Below are positions 48,442 through 61,679 of a DNA stretch of 64,000 bases, piece after piece. Every line of letters begins with the position of its first letter. Within the stretch, counting starts at the first letter, position 1. Source of the DNA: Papilionanthe hookeriana x Papilionanthe teres (lineage: Eukaryota; Streptophyta; Magnoliopsida; Asparagales; Orchidaceae); contig CM040422.1 in NCBI GenBank assembly GCA_022702705.1, positions 42,617,270-42,681,269 on the forward strand. Direction: 5' to 3'. The notes under the pieces are model-generated. The model made no database searches. It saw only the letters and a program-made list of their open reading frames with translations, and was not told the DNA's origin. The position numbers were made by a program, and so were the translations under genes.

Positions 48442-49085
48442 GTATATCCCTTGAAGTTCATTTGAATCTATTTATCTCAAATCTCTCTCAGAAAGGTAAT
48501 GAGAAAGAAATCTCTCACTTTCCATCTCCTCTTACAACTCTTAGAGAAAATCTTCTCTAATCTCCCTCACTCTTCCGACATAATAAAGACAAAAGACTCC
48601 ACAAACAATAAAGACTCATGGCACACCACTACTGACAAAAGACACCTTTTCTAACATAAAATCACTCTTTTATAATGTTAGGATGAATTTTCCAAGAGAT
48701 TCCATTATCATTCCTTCAAAATTCGTCTAAATTCAATGAATTAGGAGAGATAACCATCTTTGGCATTATTGGTGCCACAATCAAGAATCTAGTGTGATTT
48801 TTGGATTCTGACGTTGTTGGCGCCAGTGCAATTTCCTGCTCTCAGAAAACAGGCGCTGTTGGCATCAGTTTTGGCGCCATTGGCGCTAGTGCAATTTTGA
48901 AATTGCATCATTTGACTCCAAATCTCTTCCTTTTTTGTTCTTTTTGCTCCAAGTGCCTAGACTTAAAATACCTGCAACAAAGCATGAAAATACATTTTTA
49001 TAAAGTGCGGAACCACTAAATTTAAGCATAATATGTATATGTAAAATTAAACATTTTTTTTGTTGCATAAAATCTTGTTCAAAAA
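48442..49085. other. Unclassified flank with GGCGCC motifs (unit 2)
   Basis: A copy of 29886-30530. The first GGCGCC has become GGTGCC; the others are kept. No gene seen. Confidence 0.35.
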
Positions 49086-49088
49086 TAG

Positions 49089-51780
49089 ACATTATGAAGG
49101 CCTTTGATAAAGTGAATGGACTCTTTCAGTATGATAGGTTGGCCTAGTTAGGCTTTGCTCCTTCTATTATTCATTGGATTTAGGCATGCAAGATTGAAGT
49201 TAAATTTTTTAGTATTATTAACAGTGCGATTAAAGAATACTTTCCTTCCTCTTCAGTTTTAAGGCAAAGATGTCTTTTATCCCCTTAACTTTTTCTCATA
49301 GACATTTATTCTCTCTCTTCTCTTTTAGTATCTCAAGAGACAGATCATAATAATCATGGCATATTAAATGCAAGTGGTGATTTTGTTCGCCTTATCTATG
49401 CTGATGATCCTTTGATCTTTAGTGAATCTAACATTAGTTCATTACAATGTTTGAAGGGCATTATTATTACCTTTAGTCATGCTTTCAACCTTGGTGTTAA
49501 TGTCTCCAAATTTATAATTTAGTTCTCTAAATATGTTATCTAACTCATTGCAGCAATAACGTTATGATGAGAGTGGTTTAATTATTAAACTTTTCCTAAT
49601 TGGGAATATTTGGGAGTTACCATTAAGCCTTCTAAACTCAGAACAATTAATTGTTTGAAGCTTATTAAGAAGCTCCATTCATGGCTAGTTGGTTGTAAAG
49701 AGGGTATGCTATACTATTGGTAGATTTCAATTAGTTAAAACTACCATTTCGAGCTATGTTTATTTTTTGTATTTCCATCACACTTCTGAAGGCTTTTAGG
49801 AAGAATTTCTTCTATGATTAATATTTTTTTAGAAAATAATTGTTTGGAGAAAAAAATTGCATACTATAGCATGGAATAATTATTCTTTTCCTAAATTTAA
49901 AGGTGATTATGGAATTCTTTCCTTGGATACCATTAATGTATTATGTAAATCCAAGCTGTTTTGGAGACATTACAACCCGGGATCTCATTTTGCTCATTGG
50001 TTTGATAATCATAATGACACTATTTGGTGTAAAGCTAAAATTAGGATACCTTATTATTATTACTATTTTGAAAGGAATCATCAATGTGGTTGTTAGAATG
50101 AGGAATTCTTTTGTTTTACTAATAACAAACAATAGTAATCTATTTATCTATTTTGAAAACTTGGTTGAATGATGTTTCCTTGTATGAAAGTTCAGGGAAG
50201 TTTTTTTTATCGATTTTGGTTTCCTTAAGAAAAAGAAATTATATGTATTGTTTCTAATGGAAATTGATCTTCTAAGAACCTTTCGTTAATGTCAGATTAT
50301 GGTATTCAATTGATTATGAATATTACTATTATAAATAGCATCATTTTCTTTTATTGGATGGGGTTCAACCACTCCTCTCACAAAGCCACTTATGAAATTG
50401 TGACTGGTAAAAGTTTGTTTGGTTCAGAGGTTCTTCCACTAAGGTTGTCTTACATTCTTGAATAATCATTCATAAAGGGTTGAAAACTTGTGATGTAGTC
50501 AATACTACAAGAATTATAACTGATACTACTTGTGTTTTATGTATTCAGGAAATGAAATCTCATAATTATCATTTCTTTGAATGCCTTTTCTCTCGATATC
50601 TTCTTAAATGTTGCATTTTGAATGATAATATATTAATGATGACCAACAACATCTATCAGGAGTTGTTTCATAATAATATGTTGCCTTATAAAATTTACAA
50701 AAAGCTTTATTTGGTTGCAGTTCAAATCACAACTCTTTACTTTCAGCCTGAGAGAAATAATTGGATTTTTAATAAATCTTATGCCCCCCTAGATGTCTCA
50801 ATTCAAAAGATTCATTTGATGATTAAATATTAAAGCATGAGGTGGAAATTTGTTTAAAAAGGACATTCCAAGCATCATACAAACATTTTTTAAGATTTGA
50901 TGTTCTATTGGAATGGTGAATGTTTTTAATCTATTTTACTCTGATGTTTTTGAAAGTAGGTCGTTGGATTTGGAAATTGGTTGTTAGTTTGGGATACACT
51001 TTCTCCTTATTTATACATTTATTTGATAGGATTCAGAAACTATATTTGATTCAATTAAAGGTTTCCAGATACTATATTTTGAGGGAATAAGCCGTGATTA
51101 TTTTCAGAGATAAATGATAATTCAATTGTTTTTGAAATTTTATTTCCTTTCTTTTGGATGAAATTATTATGACTTATTTTGAGTCGTTATCTCAAATCGT
51201 TTCTTCTTCATTTTTATGATTTCTTAATAGATGTATTTTTCTTTGGATGAATTAGTTGTTCTTCAGATGCTCTGAAAGTTCAAGATCATTCTTTGATTTG
51301 TTTTGGCTGCCAGATAACTTGATGATTTATACTTTTACAGATCAGCTTGTTCTTGGTATGGTGGTCCTTCTTTGTTTCTTCAGGTCTTTGGGTGGATTTG
51401 TTATTGTTTAAGATTTTGTGAATAGAAAAATTTTCTACTGGAAGTTTAGTCTCATTGGATGAATCTGCTGTTGTTTATAAAACAGTCAGCTAGAATGACG
51501 TTGTAGGATCTGTTATTGGTGGATGGAGACTTGATGTTTATCAAATATCTCCATATCATTGTGAAGTGTTTCAGTAATATTCCCATGGCTGTATGAGTTG
51601 CAGATATTACTTTGGATGTTTTATTCTTTTGTCTCGTGATTCCTCTTGTCAGTTTGCTCTTCTTTTCTTTGTATTCCTTCTAGTTGTCTTCAAGACTTCT
51701 TGTATTGGTCATTTTATCATAGGTTAATTCTACTGTAATCAATTCTTTTATTAATATAACTGAGTGTAAATTCATTACGT
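49089..51780 (+). mobile_element. L1-type LINE remnant (unit 2)
   Basis: A copy of 30535-33225 with the same motif A, YADD, linker and zf-RVT fragments and the same disabling stops. The defects therefore predate the duplication. The zf-RVT frame is 50480-50833. Confidence 0.75.
50480..50833 (+). pseudogene. LINE zf-RVT fragment (unit 2)
   Basis: Same 117-codon product as 31921-32274, with CVLCIQEMKSHNYHFFEC. It is part of the dead LINE. Confidence 0.7.
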
Positions 51781-52019
51781 ATAATAATTAAAAAATCCTG
51801 CTTTTTTTGAATTAGTGGAAATTTAAAATTCCTCCTGTTAGATTCTCTGACTCGTATCTTCTTTAAAGTCGTTGATAATAATAAGATTATCGTAACATGT
51901 GTAAATTGGATTACTATCCTAAGATTGTAATATTATTTTCCACGAATTATTCAACTCCACACGTTACATTCAAACACCATTCACAAAAAGCCAAAATTCC
52001 CAGGCTGACACGTAGTCGT

Positions 52020-52809
52020 TCACATTATTCCCACTACCATTGGAGCTGGAGCCAATGCAAGACTCTCATCAAAGCCAGTTAAGTTATCTGAAGCCGCAAA
52101 CACCACCGCACCGGAGCTCTTCACTTCCACCGTCCCCTGACGCCCACCATTTGCCTGCGCTTCGCAAAGATTGAGAAGATTGACGCCTGCAATACAGTGC
52201 AGTATATATGCCTCAAATTTACGCCTCAAAAACAATAATATATCCTTTATATATTTTTAATCAAACTTACGTTCTACTTTTAGAATTTAGATTGAACGAT
52301 TGGACTAAAATTTATGCCCATTAAGATAACTCAAATAAAATTGTAGTCGAAAGCATACAGCTCAAAGATGTAAATAAGAGCAGTCTACCTTCAGCTGCGG
52401 CGAGTTTGAAGTAGAGATCAACGACGTTAGGGCATCCATTGAAACATTTCGCGGAGCAAAGCTTGTTCTCAAAGGCAACATCGAGGAGGGAGTCAGAGCT
52501 GATCCCAATCGTATGGCGGTCGAGACCGCAAGCCTCAACGCATTCGTCGGTCTCAACCCAGTTCTTTAATGAGCTCTCCGCTTCGACCACTGAGGTTTTG
52601 CAGGTGAACTCCACCCGCCCACCTCTCCTCACCCGCGTCTCAAGAACACACCGCAAGCCGGCCGAGGAGACAGCGAAGGAGCACGTGCTTGCGTCCAAGC
52701 TCTCGCACGAGATAGAATTGGTCTCTGTAGGCGCTGTGAGGATGACATTGACTGAAGAGAATAGGAGAGTGATGCATAGGAGAAACTTGGAGGCGGAGAA
52801 GGAAGCCAT
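52020..52809 (-). CDS. PAR1-family secreted Cys-rich protein, two exons, intact
   Basis: Member of the plant PAR1 family (photoassimilate-responsive protein, Pfam PAR1). The molecular role of the family is not well known. Exon 1 is 52389-52809 and exon 2 52020-52186. The donor is AAG/GTAGAC, the acceptor TTGCAG/GCGTC, and phase 1 joins GAA-G with GC to give ...LAAAEGVNLLNLCEAQ. The product is 195 residues. Residues 1-25 form a hydrophobic signal peptide (KFLLCITLLFSSVNV), so secretion is likely. Family motifs: STCSFAVSSAGLRCVLE, WVETDECVEACGLDRHTIG, ISSDSLL, LCSAKCFNGCPNVVDLYF. The mature part has ten cysteines. The ATG has a good plant context (CCAATGGCT) and lies about 65 bases after a TATA box. 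It is the only intact host gene I see; its neighbours are a LINE downstream and direct repeats upstream. Confidence 0.88.
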
Positions 52810-52872
52810 TGGTGATTCTGTGGATAAAGGATGTGAGTGCGATTGGATGTTTTTATTTTGATGTGGGAGGGG

Positions 52873-52882
52873 AATATATAGA
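52873..52882 (-). promoter_or_regulatory. TATA box of PAR1 gene (unit 2)
   Basis: Minus strand TCTATATATT, 64-73 bases before the ATG, identical to unit 1. Confidence 0.55.
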
Positions 52883-52889
52883 TAGGGTA

Positions 52890-53540
52890 GCTGATGAATG
52901 GTAAACGTGACCGTACGCTATTTCCTCCAAAACAGTGACAATACGGTGAAGTTAAGTTTATATATCGTTCAATATTTACGTACCTAATTTCTGACTTTTA
53001 CATTCATATCATTTATGAATACCTTTTTTAACCTAATATCTGAATATTATATATATATATATATATATAGATATATATGTATGATTTATTTGTAGGATAT
53101 AATTGGGTAGTATTAAAATGGCCCCGTTTTTAATTGTTGCTTGAGGACGATTATCTGTTGGCGTGCCGTTAGGGTTCTGACAGATAGGTAAGTTGTTTCT
53201 GTCAGGCAGATTGTTCCCAACTGTGCTTAAATTGCAGCCACGCATAAGGAATTTATGAGGATTTTTGTTTTCAGGCAATTACATACACATTATCCAAAAA
53301 TTTTATTATTTACAAATCAGTCAAACACATTCATACATTTCTTAAATTCGCACTCATATATCAAAGATTATGATAAAATTTTAATTCATATTTTTTATTT
53401 TCATCAAATTCTCAAATTCAAGAGAATCGACTGAATGGTTAATTTGTATATTTCATTGTTTCGTGTGTTATATACGTAATTATCTTTTTTTTTTTGCATG
53501 TGTAAAATTGCTCGTTATACATAAAGTAAAATTTTCTATT
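52890..53540. other. Upstream region of PAR1 (unit 2), no gene
   Basis: A copy of 34331-34960, AT-rich, with an (AT)n run at about 53048-53069. No coding sequence seen. Confidence 0.4.
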
Positions 53541-53542
53541 AT

Positions 53543-53564
53543 TATTACGATGATGATGATGATG

Positions 53565-53618
<54 letters not shown>
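53543..53618. repeat. (ATT)n microsatellite (unit 2)
   Basis: It differs from unit 1 by more GATGAT units and by lacking the GTT interruption, as expected for slippage after duplication. Confidence 0.95.
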
Positions 53619-54200
53619 GATAAAGCACCAACAAATATCTTTCATCTTACGCAAATCTCAAGGTAATTGGTCAAGAAGAATGTGTTCAAACTTTGGTTAG
53701 AAGTTATCCAGAAATTCAATTTTAATAAAATTTTAATCAAACTGGCCAGCTCGACGAAATGAACCCAATGGTACTAAAATGGATCGAATTCGAGTCAAAT
53801 CTAGTACGGATCATGCTATTAAACGGCTTTTGGAAGTTTTCCATGCATAATTAAAGGTCGAACGTATTCTCGAGTATTATATCAGCATGATGAATCCAAC
53901 TGCTCGGGATCGCTCAATTCTAACATTATTAAAGCACTGAAATGTTCATTGAATGACATCTGATCAAAGGGATCTCTCTAGGTCATCCAATCAAAAGAGG
54001 CCTGGATTACTCTCTTTTTTTGTAATATGGATTCCATAAATAGAGCTCTAATCCCCTCATGAGATTGAGCCTAGACCTTGGAAAAGTAGAAAATCATAGC
54101 CTGCCTAAGAGGAAGCTACAACCCAACATCTATCAAGGCGGATCGAGCTACCTCCGACCCCACCGCCTCTAATGAATGAAGATATGTGCAATTAATCCGA
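53619..54200 (+). repeat. Diverged direct repeat, copy 1 (unit 2)
   Basis: Copy of 35065-35645, with the same TATA-like segment near 54035. Confidence 0.55.
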
Positions 54201-54223
54201 GATTATTTTTATTAAAAATAAAT

Positions 54224-54317
54224 CATGCCTATTAAGATAAATAAAATTCAGGTTGAAAGAATAAAGCTCAAAGATGTAAATACGAGCACTCTACCTTCAG
54301 CCACAACAAATTTGAAG
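54224..54317 (-). pseudogene. PAR1 exon/intron fragment (unit 2)
   Basis: Copy of 35673-35764, unchanged in the stretch compared. The capture of the fragment therefore predates the tandem duplication. Confidence 0.7.
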
Positions 54318-54353
54318 ATTATTTTCAATGGCGATATGCACAATTAATTCGAG

Positions 54354-54354
<1 letters not shown>

Positions 54355-54401
<47 letters not shown>

Positions 54402-54402
54402 G
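54355..54402. repeat. (ATT)n microsatellite (unit 2)
   Basis: About 15 perfect ATT units, matching 35799-35848. Confidence 0.95.
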
Positions 54403-55035
54403 ATATGTCATCAACAAATTTTTGTCATCTCACTTTAATCATGAGGCAAGACATGTATCCCATGGCTTCTTTTCAAACAAGAAATGTTGAAACATTGATG
54501 AAAAGTCATCTGAAAATTAAATTTCAATAAACTTGTATTCAAACTGACCGACTGGACAAGACAATCTTAACGATACCAAAATTTGTCTAATCTGAGTAAA
54601 ACAAGTCAAGATCAAGATATTAATTTATTTTTTAAAATATTATCTGGAATAATTGGAAAGTCAAACAGATTCTAAATACGGAATGCTTTTAGTCAAATTG
54701 AGTGTCTCAGCAAGAAAAACCCAACAAGCTTAGGATTACTCAATTCTGATATTATTAAGGCATTATAATGTACATTGAATGTCTCTGAACAAGGAGATCT
54801 CTCAAGGCCATCAGATCAAGTGGTTCTAATTCCTTGCTTATTTGTAAATAAGACTTTATAAATAAAGCCCTAACCCTCTCATGAGATAGGACCTAAACCT
54901 TGAACAAGTAAAAAATCATAGCTCGTATAAGAAAGAGTCGTAGCCTAAGCATCTTACACAGTAGATCCGACCAACTCTGGATTCCGCCGTCTTCAACCTC
55001 TGACGCCTCCGACCATCATTGCCGCTTCTAGCTGC
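54403..55035 (+). repeat. Diverged direct repeat, copy 2 (unit 2)
   Basis: Copy of 35849-36480. Near 54920-54950 it differs by CTG-type changes (CTGTATAAG to CTCGTATAAG). Confidence 0.55.
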
Positions 55036-55042
55036 TGAAGAC

Positions 55043-56924
55043 TGATACACCTAAAATATATAGTATTTTTATGCACATTTTTATACTTATTTTTAATGAT
55101 ATTGCACTTTAATGGAAAGTATTTTGTGTATTTTTCTTGCAGGTATGATTAAAAGGATGAATGTGGTGAAAATAGTGAAAAATGATCACATTTGGAGCAA
55201 AAATGAAGAAAATGTGCAAAATTGATATGTGGCGGCCAAGCGTCGGAACCCGCGCTTACATGCCAAGGGCCCGTGGCTATGCGCCCAGATCCAGAGCTTA
55301 CGTGCCAGAAATTCCGTGGTTAAGCACTAAGACCTCGCGCTTACGCGCGACAATTATTAAAGAAGCATTATTTAATTTTTTGCGTCACTTTGAAGAGGTA
55401 TTTGAGACATCTTTTGGTAAGAACGTGGGTAAATTCCTATTGGTGCCAAATTCAATTCGAAATACTCTTAAATGGATGTATCTCTTGGAAGATACGTTGA
55501 ATCTGGACACAATTTGAAGAGATATGAAGGCACCTGTTGGAAAAGTATAAAGAGAGGACTTATAGTTCAAAAAAGTGGTTGATGTTGGAGGCTTTGGTTA
55601 TTCTTTATTGAGTGTGGTTTTATATTTATTGTGTAGAAGAGTTATTTTAGTATCACACCACTCCACTTTACCATTTTTTTACTTACTTTATTATTGTTTG
55701 TAATAGGATTAGAAGAGAGAATTTGAGTCCTTTGAGTTGGGCACCATCGTCTAAGGATTCTTGTAAGGGAAAGCAAATTTTTCAAAGGAACTTCAAGAGT
55801 TTGGTGGAGAGTATTTTCAGATAAGTCATTATCTTTGTTATTAAATTTATTTTTTAATTAAGACTTCTTGTGTTTTCATTATGATTTCTACTTTAAATCA
55901 ACTTGTGATTTTATTTTCTTCATGGATTATGAGTAGTTTTCTTTATCTTTTTCCTTAAAATGATGAAATAATAAAGTTATGGAAGAATGTTGTGTGAAGT
56001 ATAAGAAATCAATGTTGGAAGAAGTTGTGTTGATTTAAAACCTTGCACTTCAATTACTTCTTGATTTAGCCAATCAAGATGTTAAAATTTATTGTGAGAA
56101 CATGTAAGAACCGGCATGGAATTTTCTCGACCAACAATTGCTAAGAATCACATGAGATTATATGGGTGAGAATGTAATCCATATGATTGAATGCAAATAA
56201 ATAGGGAGATAAACTTTGATGGGTGTAGAACTAGAAGACTTTAGAGTGACATGCTAAAGCCCCCAATTTGATTTATTGTTTTATGGTTTGATACGAGATG
56301 TTAGCCCCCAGGTTGAGGGAGTAGAGAAAACTCTAGAGTGAGAACTAGTATCTTTCCTGCCTAACCCATCTTCAAGATTTATAAAACAATAGAATAACCT
56401 ATGTTCTTTATAGCATCTCTAATAAGGGTAAATAATATAATTGCTCCTATTTGGAACAACACATTTTAGATACTTCCACAACGAACTCCATGACTTGCTA
56501 TCGATTCATAATAAGGAAAAAGATATTTCATTTGTATTAGTTTTCATCTTACAAAAATTTAGTTAAAGTAGGTGCTTACTTTCATTTCAAAATATAAAAA
56601 TTAATAAAAAGAAATGAATTTTATTTTCTAAAATATTATCTTTAGTTTGGGTAAGATCTTTACTAAAAATGTAAAAAGTTATTTTTCTATTTTCTTTGTT
56701 AAAAATAAAATCTTTGTTTAACACTTTCTATATGGGTTCCATATCTCAGGAATTAATCAGAAAGTCCTATATTACTTGATAACGATACGTATACTTTCGT
56801 AGAATCCCAATTAAACACTCATTTACATCGGCATCAAATTTTTAGCATTGTTGTAAAGAAAGCGACATAATTAAGAGGAAGTATAAAGTATAAACTCATA
56901 TATAAAATGTAAGCATAAATATCA
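55043..56924 (+). repeat. Athila-like 5' LTR (unit 2)
   Basis: Copy of 36489-38372 with the same ends. The longer open frame at 55182-55517 reflects a substitution, not a gene. Confidence 0.7.
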
Positions 56925-56937
56925 TGGATCAAGTTTT

Positions 56938-56954
56938 TGGTGCCGTTGTCGGGA
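56938..56954 (+). promoter_or_regulatory. Primer-binding site, tRNA-Asp, mutated (unit 2)
   Basis: TGGTGCCGTTGTCGGGA: one C-to-T change and one missing G relative to unit 1. Confidence 0.8.
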
Positions 56955-57078
56955 AGAAAGAGAATTTTGAGAAAAATTAATTTTACTTTATATAGTCTTA
57001 TTTTAATTTGTTAGATTTATTTTAGGAATTTGTTGTGTTGCTTTTGTTTTTGTTGTTTTATTTTAATTTTAATAGTGT

Positions 57079-57528
57079 ATGCATAGTTTAGGTTCTGAAG
57101 GACTTGTGTCTTACGATTCTGAATTAGAAAGAACTATAAGAAAAATTAGAAAAACTTAAAAATACAGAAAAATAAAAATATTCAAGCAAGAACAAATCAA
57201 ATTAATCAAAATGTTGAAATCCATCAAGAATTTAGACTTTTAAGAGACTATGTTAACTCTACAGTAGATGAATTTCATAATAGTATTTTAAAATCCTACT
57301 GTTATGGCTAATTCATTTTAACTTAAACATGTTATTATCCAAATGGTATCTAGTAATCAGTTTGGGAGAGCACCAACCGAGGATCAAAATTTACATCTCG
57401 CTAATTTTCTAGAATTGTGTGCTACATTTAAATATGATGGCGTTTCGGATGATGTTATTAGACTTAGACTTTTTCCTTTTTCATTAAGGGATAAAGCAAA
57501 GATATGGTTGCTTTCATTAACACCTGAG
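57079..57528 (+). pseudogene. Athila-like gag fragment (unit 2)
   Basis: The copy of 38528-38976, with the last part open (from 57343): NQFGRAPTEDQNLHLANFLE, then GVSDDVIRLRLFPFSLRDKA, IWLLSLTPE. The frame then runs into the LTR (CRHIFRLC), which marks the insertion point of the family-1 LTR. Confidence 0.8.
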
Positions 57529-59654
57529 TGTCGGCATATTTTTAGGTTATGTGTTGTATTTTAGAAAAAGGGGTCGCCTAACAGAAATTGTCGGCGAATT
57601 TTTAATTTAATTTAAATAAATAATTTGAAAAGTAGTATTTGATTTTAGAAATAATTTTTAAATTTGAAAATTTTAAGATATGAAATCAAACCGATCTCAC
57701 ATCCCAAATAGTTTATATAAACAAGCACCGCATCATAAACCGTGTATCTATCCATAAGAATAGACACACTGCTTGATAATGGAGTTCGATTAAATAAACT
57801 AGGAGATTTGTGACATCTGTTTGGTCTGCGAACCAATTTTATAAGCCGACAAGTTCCCCTGCTTAATATAAAGGAATTAAACAGGGTTTATATTACCCGG
57901 GTTCTTAAAGTTCCCTATAAGGGCAAGCCCCTATAGTTAATTACATCTTAAGTGACAGGAATCATTTAAGAAAACTCTCAATAATGATTAGTGGTTTTTC
58001 TCTCAAGAATTTCAAAGTTTAAGGTTTTCAAAGGATTTGAGTTTTGGAAATTTCAAAAGGGAATGGATCACATTTGGAACAGTTTATTTTAAGAGTCCAA
58101 AGAAAGAGAATTAGGATAAGGTGAGGATCCAAGAAGAATCTTGGCAACTTCCCAAACTATCCTACTGTTTGGCTTAGATTTGGGAATTTCCTTAATGTTG
58201 TAATCCTGCCAATTTTATTTATTTAGGTCTTATTTTTATATGACATAATCATACAAACAGCCTTGAAGATGTGAGGGTTTATGTCGTACCAAACGATTAC
58301 CTCGGAATCCTAAGACTGGTTAGGGCTTAATTTGCATAATATGATTATGAAAATGCCTAACAAAAGGTGGAGGATTTATGTTGCACTAGGAAAACTACCT
58401 CGAAATCCTATGGCTTGGTTATTTAATACTAGGAAAGGTTTTGCTGAAGTAGACTCAAGTTTTGTTGATGACGATGGCCGAGCTGCCCACTGTGCTCCAA
58501 GCTTCCTGTTGTTGCAGAGGTTTAGTTTTAGAAGTCATAAATCAGGAGATGAGAGAAGTCTTTTGGTTTAGAGAAAATCATAAAATCCAAGTGTTTTTAG
58601 TGTTTTAATTAAAACAAATCTTAAAGTTGTTTAAACAGAACCGATTAAGATCCCACGATTCCGTCATCCCGACACCGTTATTTTCATTGAATTCACTTAG
58701 TCCAGATGAATTTGCTAAACTCAACTGAATGAGTTCCACACTTTCATTTAGAACATGGGAAATCCCGTTAGCAACACGTGGGTTACATCATCCGAGGTAT
58801 TCCCGATCATTCAATGAGACGTTTTAATTTAGTTACAATTGTGGTTTTATTGTTCTGTTTGTGATTAAATTTTGAGTTATTTTTATATTTTAAAATGTTG
58901 TGGAGGTGATTTTTATCTTGCAATGACATTTAATTTAGTTTTGGTTTCAGTTTAGGGACTATTCTAAAGGTTTTGGTTTTCATACAACAGTTTTATTTAT
59001 CATGCAAGAAAAAGTAAAGTACAATGCATGTAAGTAAATTGCAATAAAATAAAAGCTTACCTGGAGGGTCTTCCCGTCATCCCAAGCTGCACTTAAAACA
59101 TATGTTTAGGCATTTAAATATTTCAACAGATACCTAGGTAAAGCTAAGGGAAGGGTTTTGGTTGTCTACCAAATTCCTAATCCTATAACTAGTCATCTCC
59201 TATGACGTCTAGGTTTTTGGTTTGGTTTAAGGATGATTTTCTTCATCAAAGAACAACTAGATTCATTTGTTCTTCTAAAACATCCCGTCATATTGAGGAA
59301 GTGTTTAGGACAAATCCTAAACATCTTTTCAATATTTCTGGGATTATTTTGAGTCCAAGTAAATTTAGTTGCACAGGTGGATTAATCATCCAGGGGTTTA
59401 AGTTTTGTTCTCTTGCTCAGTGAACTAGGACATTTGAATATCCTATAAGTGAAGTAACACTTAACTTGATACTTCATTTAATAGTTATAATAATAAGAGC
59501 TTTAAAAGGGCAAATCAACTTATTAAGTATTTTAATGATTTAAACTTAATGATTTAATTTCATTTTTGACTTAATTATAAAAATTAGTTTAACTTTGGAA
59601 TAGTGTTCAATTTATTTTAGATTTAATTCTTAATGATTTCATTTAGGTTTGTTG

Positions 59655-59935
59655 TTAAATGATTTTGATTTAATTTAATTTAATTTTAATTTAATTTGTT
59701 TTAATTTTAATTTAATTTGATTTAATTTAATATTTAATTTAATTTTAATTTTAATTTAATTTTTAATTTAATTTAATTTAATTTAATTTTAATTTTAATT
59801 TAATTTATTTTTAATTTACTTTAATTTAGTTTAGTTTAATTTTAATTTAATTTTAATTTAACTTAAATTTTAATTTAGTTTAAATTTAATTTAAATTTAA
59901 TTTTAGTTTAATTTTAGTTTTAATTATTAATTTGG
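59655..59935 (-). repeat. AAATT-type array, inverted (copy C)
   Basis: TTTAATTTAATT-type repeats, the complement of the arrays in copies A and B, but more degenerate. Confidence 0.85.
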
Positions 59936-61679
59936 ATTATTATTTTAGTTATTTTAATTAAGAATTAAGTATTATTGAAGTGATTTATTTAAGGATTTTT
60001 AAATTAAAGAATAAATATCCTCTTAATAATATCCCTACTTTAATAATTCCAATTTCTATTATTCTTCCAAAATTTCAATTAATTAATTAATTAAAGTTTT
60101 ATTTTAATTATATTTGAAATGGTTAGTAGGTTTCTACCCTCAATCATTTAAGTTTCAATCATCCAAAATCAGTTTAGGATCAAATATTTTACCCTCCCCT
60201 TTTTTGGTTAATCCTAAAATTTTAATTAAGGGTTGAAATTTTTAATTACTCTTTTGCCCTTCAAGCTTAATAATTCTATAACTCACTAAACTAAGCTCAA
60301 ATGAACTTAAAATTTTTATGTAACCTCACTCACATGTCAATTAAGACATTAGAGGAGAAAATGTGATTTTTCTGTATTTAATTTATTTATGTGATTATTT
60401 TTAATGGAAAATAGGGGTTTTCAAGAAAAATTCAATAACACGACCAAGGAAATGTTTCTGTCCTTAAGAAAATTGTGGGATATCCCTAATGACTAGAGGA
60501 CCACTTGGACCAATTTTGGTGATTTTTTGAATTATATTTTATTTATTATAATTATTTTGAGTTTTAGAGTATTAATTAATTTAAAAATAAAATTGATGTT
60601 GAAAAATAGGTTTTTTATTTTTCAAAAATCTCTCTAATATCAAGAAAGTTAGAGAATAAAATTTTATATTTTTCTGATTTTTGTTTGATTTATTAGAATT
60701 AATTTAGTAGAAATGTTAAAGAAAATCATTTTTTTAATTCAAAAATTGTTTTTGGCCTTTAAAATTCAATATCTTACCCTAGAGATTTAGGAAAAATATT
60801 TGGTTTGTTCCTAAGTGATTAGAATTCAAAATGTGACATTTTGGTGATTTTTAATATTTTTATGATTTTTTTTATTTTTTAATTATTAAAAATATTAAAA
60901 TAATAATAAAAATCAACTTTTTTAGAAAATTACAATTTTAATTTTCCTAAGTTCCTCTGATATCAGAGAAGCTCCAAAACTATTTTTGTGAATTTTTGAA
61001 AAGTATTTTGTGAGTTATGAATTTTTAAAGTTTAATTTTATCCATTTTGCTTAAGAGGCTTAATCAACCCATTTGGTGAGGTTAATCAAATCCAATTGAC
61101 TTCAAATTTTTATATGACATTCCTCTAATCCTAAAGATCAGTGGAGAATTATTTTCAAGTTAATTTAATGTGTAGTTAACCCTAATTAATTAAAGTTCAA
61201 TTTTGGGTGTTTAGGCCAATTAGGGTTGTTCCATGTGAATTAACTCAAGACCTATTTTTCCTAGGTTCCTGTTGTCATAAGAAACATCACCAAATTTTTC
61301 TAGAATTTGTTTTTCAACATGCTAATTATTGAAATTAAAATACTCAAAATAGTGACATGCAATTGAAAAATCAATAACTTCTCATAGGGATGGTCTCTGA
61401 CCTTGGAAAATTCAGGAAATGTTCCCAAGTTCAGAGGCTTCAAAAGCCCCATGGTCTCATGCCATGGTGAATTGCCTATGCAAATGGAGAATTAAAACAA
61501 TGCAGAGAGTAAATAAATCATTAAAAATAAAATACTTGATGAAATGACTTGATTTCTTTTCCACATTATTCTCCTCTGTTCACTGAGCAAGAGGGTATTT
61601 TTATTTTATTTTTATGATTTTTTACACAAAGTTATGAATTTTTGAAGTTCTAGCAATTAAATAAATAGAAAATAGCCCT

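Larger units (their letters stand above)
39114..57660. repeat. Large tandem duplication, unit 2
   Basis: Direct repeat of 20418-39113 at an offset of about 18.55-18.7 kb. The first 6.8 kb (39114-45900) differs heavily, mostly by small changes at CTG/CAG sites and 1-4 base indels. The rest is nearly identical to unit 1. Beyond 57660 the minus-strand family-1 LTR continues without a break, so this unit holds the original right-hand context. Confidence 0.9.
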
